Positions 5,689 through 6,971 of a DNA stretch of 6,971 nt are shown here, in pieces (positions within the stretch are counted from its first letter, which is position 1; each line of letters begins with the position of its first letter). The stretch comes from Candidatus Bathyarchaeota archaeon. GTDB taxonomy: Archaea > Thermoproteota > Bathyarchaeia > 40CM-2-53-6. The notes beneath the pieces are model-generated. The model was not told the origin of the DNA and ran no database searches. It saw nothing but the letters and a program-made list of their open reading frames with translations. The stretch is taken from positions 1 through 6,971 of the forward strand of contig VBBV01000168.1 in assembly GCA_005883695.1 (NCBI GenBank). Reading direction: 5' to 3'. The translations under genes were made by a program, and so were the position numbers.

Positions 5689-6225
5689 ATGGCTCACAGC
5701 AGAGACTCAACCAGGAAAAAACGTACTCGGCGGTCGGGATGGTGGTTCGACATCTTCGAAGAAATGGACCGAATGGATCGCCTGATGGACGAGATGATGC
5801 GGAAAGCAGTAGAGATGCCCAAGGCAAGTGAAGGACCACAACCATTCGTATACGGATTCTCAATGTCTGTGGGAGAGGATGGCAAACCGGTAATCAGAGA
5901 GTTCGGCAACGTCGAACCCACTTCTCGAGGGCCATTAGTGAAGGAAGAAAGAGAACCACTTGTGGATGTTTTACAAGAGGGTAACGAAGTGGTTGTTGTA
6001 ACGGAACTTCCCGGAGTAGAGAAAGAGCACATCAAGCTCGAATCAACTGACAGAGCGTTGAAAATAGCTGTCGAATCGGCTAAGAGACGATACTTCAAAG
6101 AGCTAGAACTGCCACACATGGTCGATCCACGAACGGCCAAAGCCACCTACAAGAACGGAGTCCTTGAAGTCCGCTTCACCAAAAGCGACGAGAAAAGACC
6201 CACGCGACCCATTCAAGTTGAGTAG
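5689..6225 (+). CDS. hsp20: small heat-shock protein, Hsp20/alpha-crystallin family
   Basis: Small heat-shock proteins are ATP-independent holdases that form oligomers and keep unfolded proteins soluble in the cytoplasm. The 178 residues include a basic N-terminus (RKKRTRR at 9-15); an amphipathic Met- and Asp-rich segment (WWFDIFEEMDRMDRLMDEMM); and the archaeal pre-domain stretch PFVYGFSMSVGEDGKPVIRE, then FGNV. The alpha-crystallin domain follows at about 88-166 with REPLVDVLQEGNEVVVVTEL, PGVEKEHIKL and KNGVLEVRF. The C-terminus has PIQVE, which supplies the I-x-V motif used to dock neighbouring subunits. Length is typical of archaeal forms carrying the GFSM block. There is no clear Shine-Dalgarno sequence; the gene has its own TATA-like element and inverted repeats. 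It occupies the place where uL15 would be expected. Confidence 0.95.
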   Translation: MAHSRDSTRKKRTRRSGWWFDIFEEMDRMDRLMDEMMRKAVEMPKASEGPQPFVYGFSMSVGEDGKPVIREFGNVEPTSRGPLVKEEREPLVDVLQEGNEVVVVTELPGVEKEHIKLESTDRALKIAVESAKRRYFKELELPHMVDPRTAKATYKNGVLEVRFTKSDEKRPTRPIQVE

Positions 6226-6478
6226 CCCCCCACAAGCCTCGAATCCCCCTACCTTCCGCCCCTCCGTCACGAGACCTCGAAACTATATCCCATTTTTTCT
6301 CAGAAACGGTGTGGTCTGGCACACATTCTGGTCGGGTCCACCTAATACATGGCAACTAGTTGGGTGAGATGGCGAAAGCCACCATAATCTGAGCGCATCG
6401 CGAACGGTTCTTTGCTTTCGAGGTCTTTCGGTCAACCATAAGAACCCCTATGACTCGCTCGTTCTCCGAAGATGGTTT
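6226..6478. other. intergenic region without a supported gene
   Basis: About 250 bp separate hsp20 from the glycosyltransferase. The first 40 bases are pyrimidine-rich (runs of C), followed by a TATA-like ACTATAT at 6282-6288 and the T-tract. A TGGC-GAAA-GCCA mini-hairpin with a GNRA-type loop lies at 6370-6381. Small frames here have no recognisable protein features. The glycosyltransferase frame is open back to 6368 but offers no ATG, GTG or TTG before 6479, so part of this region could be coding if the true start is unusual. Confidence 0.5.
6293..6298 (+). terminator. possible T-tract terminator after hsp20
   Basis: A run of six T lies about 70 nt downstream of the hsp20 stop, after a C-rich stretch. 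Archaeal termination commonly uses such oligo-T tracts without a hairpin. It is the only T-run of this length noticed downstream of hsp20. Confidence 0.35.
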
Positions 6479-6971
6479 GTGATAGAGCCGTGGATTATCA
6501 TCACATCCATCTCGTTGGCTTTCAGCGTTCCAGTTCTGTTGTCCTCCTACTACACCGTCATCTTATTCGTTAGCTCACTCCGATATCCACGAATCCTGAG
6601 TACTGTCGATCCTCCGGGAGAGAATTTGTCTCTCGTTTCGATTCTAATCGCCGCATACAACGAAAAGTTCGTCATCGGGCGAACCCTTGATACAATCAAG
6701 TCTCTGGACTACCCAGCGAGAAAAATCCAGGTTATTATTGCCGACGACTCTACAGATGACACGACGAATGTAATAGACAAGAAAGTAGGGGAGCTCAACT
6801 CATCGGGAATTGTCACTCTAGTATCAAGGCGAAACAACAGAGAGGGATTCAAGAGTGGTGCACTGAACCACGCTGCTCCTCTCTTGAGAGGCGAGTACGT
6901 CCTGCTTCTGGACGCGGATTCGACAGTTACACCAGGATCATTGTCCCGAGGACTCGCGGCTTTTCGATTAG
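6479..6971 (+). CDS. family-2 glycosyltransferase, membrane-associated, 5' part
   Basis: The frame runs open to the right edge for 164 residues. It starts with a hydrophobic segment at about 5-33 (PWIIITSISLAFSVPVLLSS onward, to ILFV), probably one membrane span, then a GT-A fold of the GT2 family. The family motifs are SILIAAYNE at 54-62, the first acidic pair in VIIADDSTDDTT at 85-96, RREGFKSGALNHA-type sequence at 121-132 (REGFKSGALNHA), and the DxD metal/nucleotide-sugar site in YVLLLDADSTV at 140-150. Such enzymes move sugar from a nucleotide donor, processively or to lipid or surface acceptors. The layout resembles cellulose synthase-like or BcsA/NdvC-type GT2 proteins, but substrate cannot be read. 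GTG 6479 is the only conventional start in the open frame and lacks a clear binding site, so the N-terminus is tentative. Confidence 0.88.
   Translation, partial: MIEPWIIITSISLAFSVPVLLSSYYTVILFVSSLRYPRILSTVDPPGENLSLVSILIAAYNEKFVIGRTLDTIKSLDYPARKIQVIIADDSTDDTTNVIDKKVGELNSSGIVTLVSRRNNREGFKSGALNHAAPLLRGEYVLLLDADSTVTPGSLSRGLAAFRL

Noticed and set aside
6369..6392. Tiny ATG frame (MAKATII) directly after GGGTGAG
   Set aside because: Only seven codons, and the GGTGA abuts the ATG with no spacer, so it is not a functional Shine-Dalgarno arrangement.
6361..6430. Possible small RNA (C/D box or tRNA-like) in the intergenic region
   Set aside because: A GNRA-type mini-hairpin and a CTGA are present, but there is no proper RTGATGA C box, no paired D'/C' boxes and no T-arm consensus or cloverleaf.
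1..6971. CRISPR arrays, insertion sequences, attachment sites, long direct repeats
   Set aside because: No repeated units, terminal inverted repeats, transposase or integrase features were seen on either strand.

Overview
The window is a stretch of archaeal chromosome, mostly the spc-type ribosomal protein operon. Three things point to an archaeon. Four genes are archaeal/eukaryotic-only families (eS4, eL32, eL19 and the long archaeal form of uL30). The gene order uL14-uL24-eS4-uL5-uS14-uS8-uL6-eL32-eL19-uL18-uS5-uL30 is the classic archaeal one. Several ribosome-binding sites (GGTGATC, GTGATC, AGGTGG, GGAGG) complement the archaeal 16S 3' end. The uL24, uL5 and eS4 sequences look most like Thermoproteota/TACK lineages such as Bathyarchaeia or Nitrososphaeria; that placement is an inference from remembered family sequences, not a search. 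Base composition is moderately GC-rich and gaps between genes are minimal.

Layout: 1-5626 holds twelve co-directional ribosomal protein genes, the first cut by the window edge. Most junctions are 1 to 8 nt apart or overlap as ATGA/GTGA, so this is one translationally coupled transcription unit. The uS14 gene (1834-1998) is only 54 codons and starts with GTG. After uL30 the usual continuation (uL15, secY, adk) is absent. Instead there is a 62-bp gap with a TATA-like element and two tandem TTC/GAA inverted repeats, then a small heat-shock protein of the Hsp20 family (5689-6225). A T-tract follows, then about 250 bp with no convincing gene, then the start of a membrane-associated family-2 glycosyltransferase that runs off the right edge.

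The ribosomal proteins serve both subunits: uL14, uL24, uL5, uL6, eL32, eL19, uL18 and uL30 in the 50S, and eS4, uS14, uS8 and uS5 in the 30S. uL5 and uL18 form the 5S rRNA particle. Hsp20 is an ATP-independent holdase and appears to have its own promoter. The glycosyltransferase is a separate cell-surface or polysaccharide function.

I see no novel multi-gene system. The points worth a second look are local oddities in otherwise conserved genes: an apparent in-frame loss of about 22 residues from one of the most conserved segments of uL5; a long acidic tail on eL32 followed by a 16-codon acidic micro-ORF exactly bridging eL32 and eL19; a degenerate, early-ending uS5 C-terminus whose -1 frame runs open into uL30; the operon break after uL30; and the paired inverted repeats in front of hsp20.
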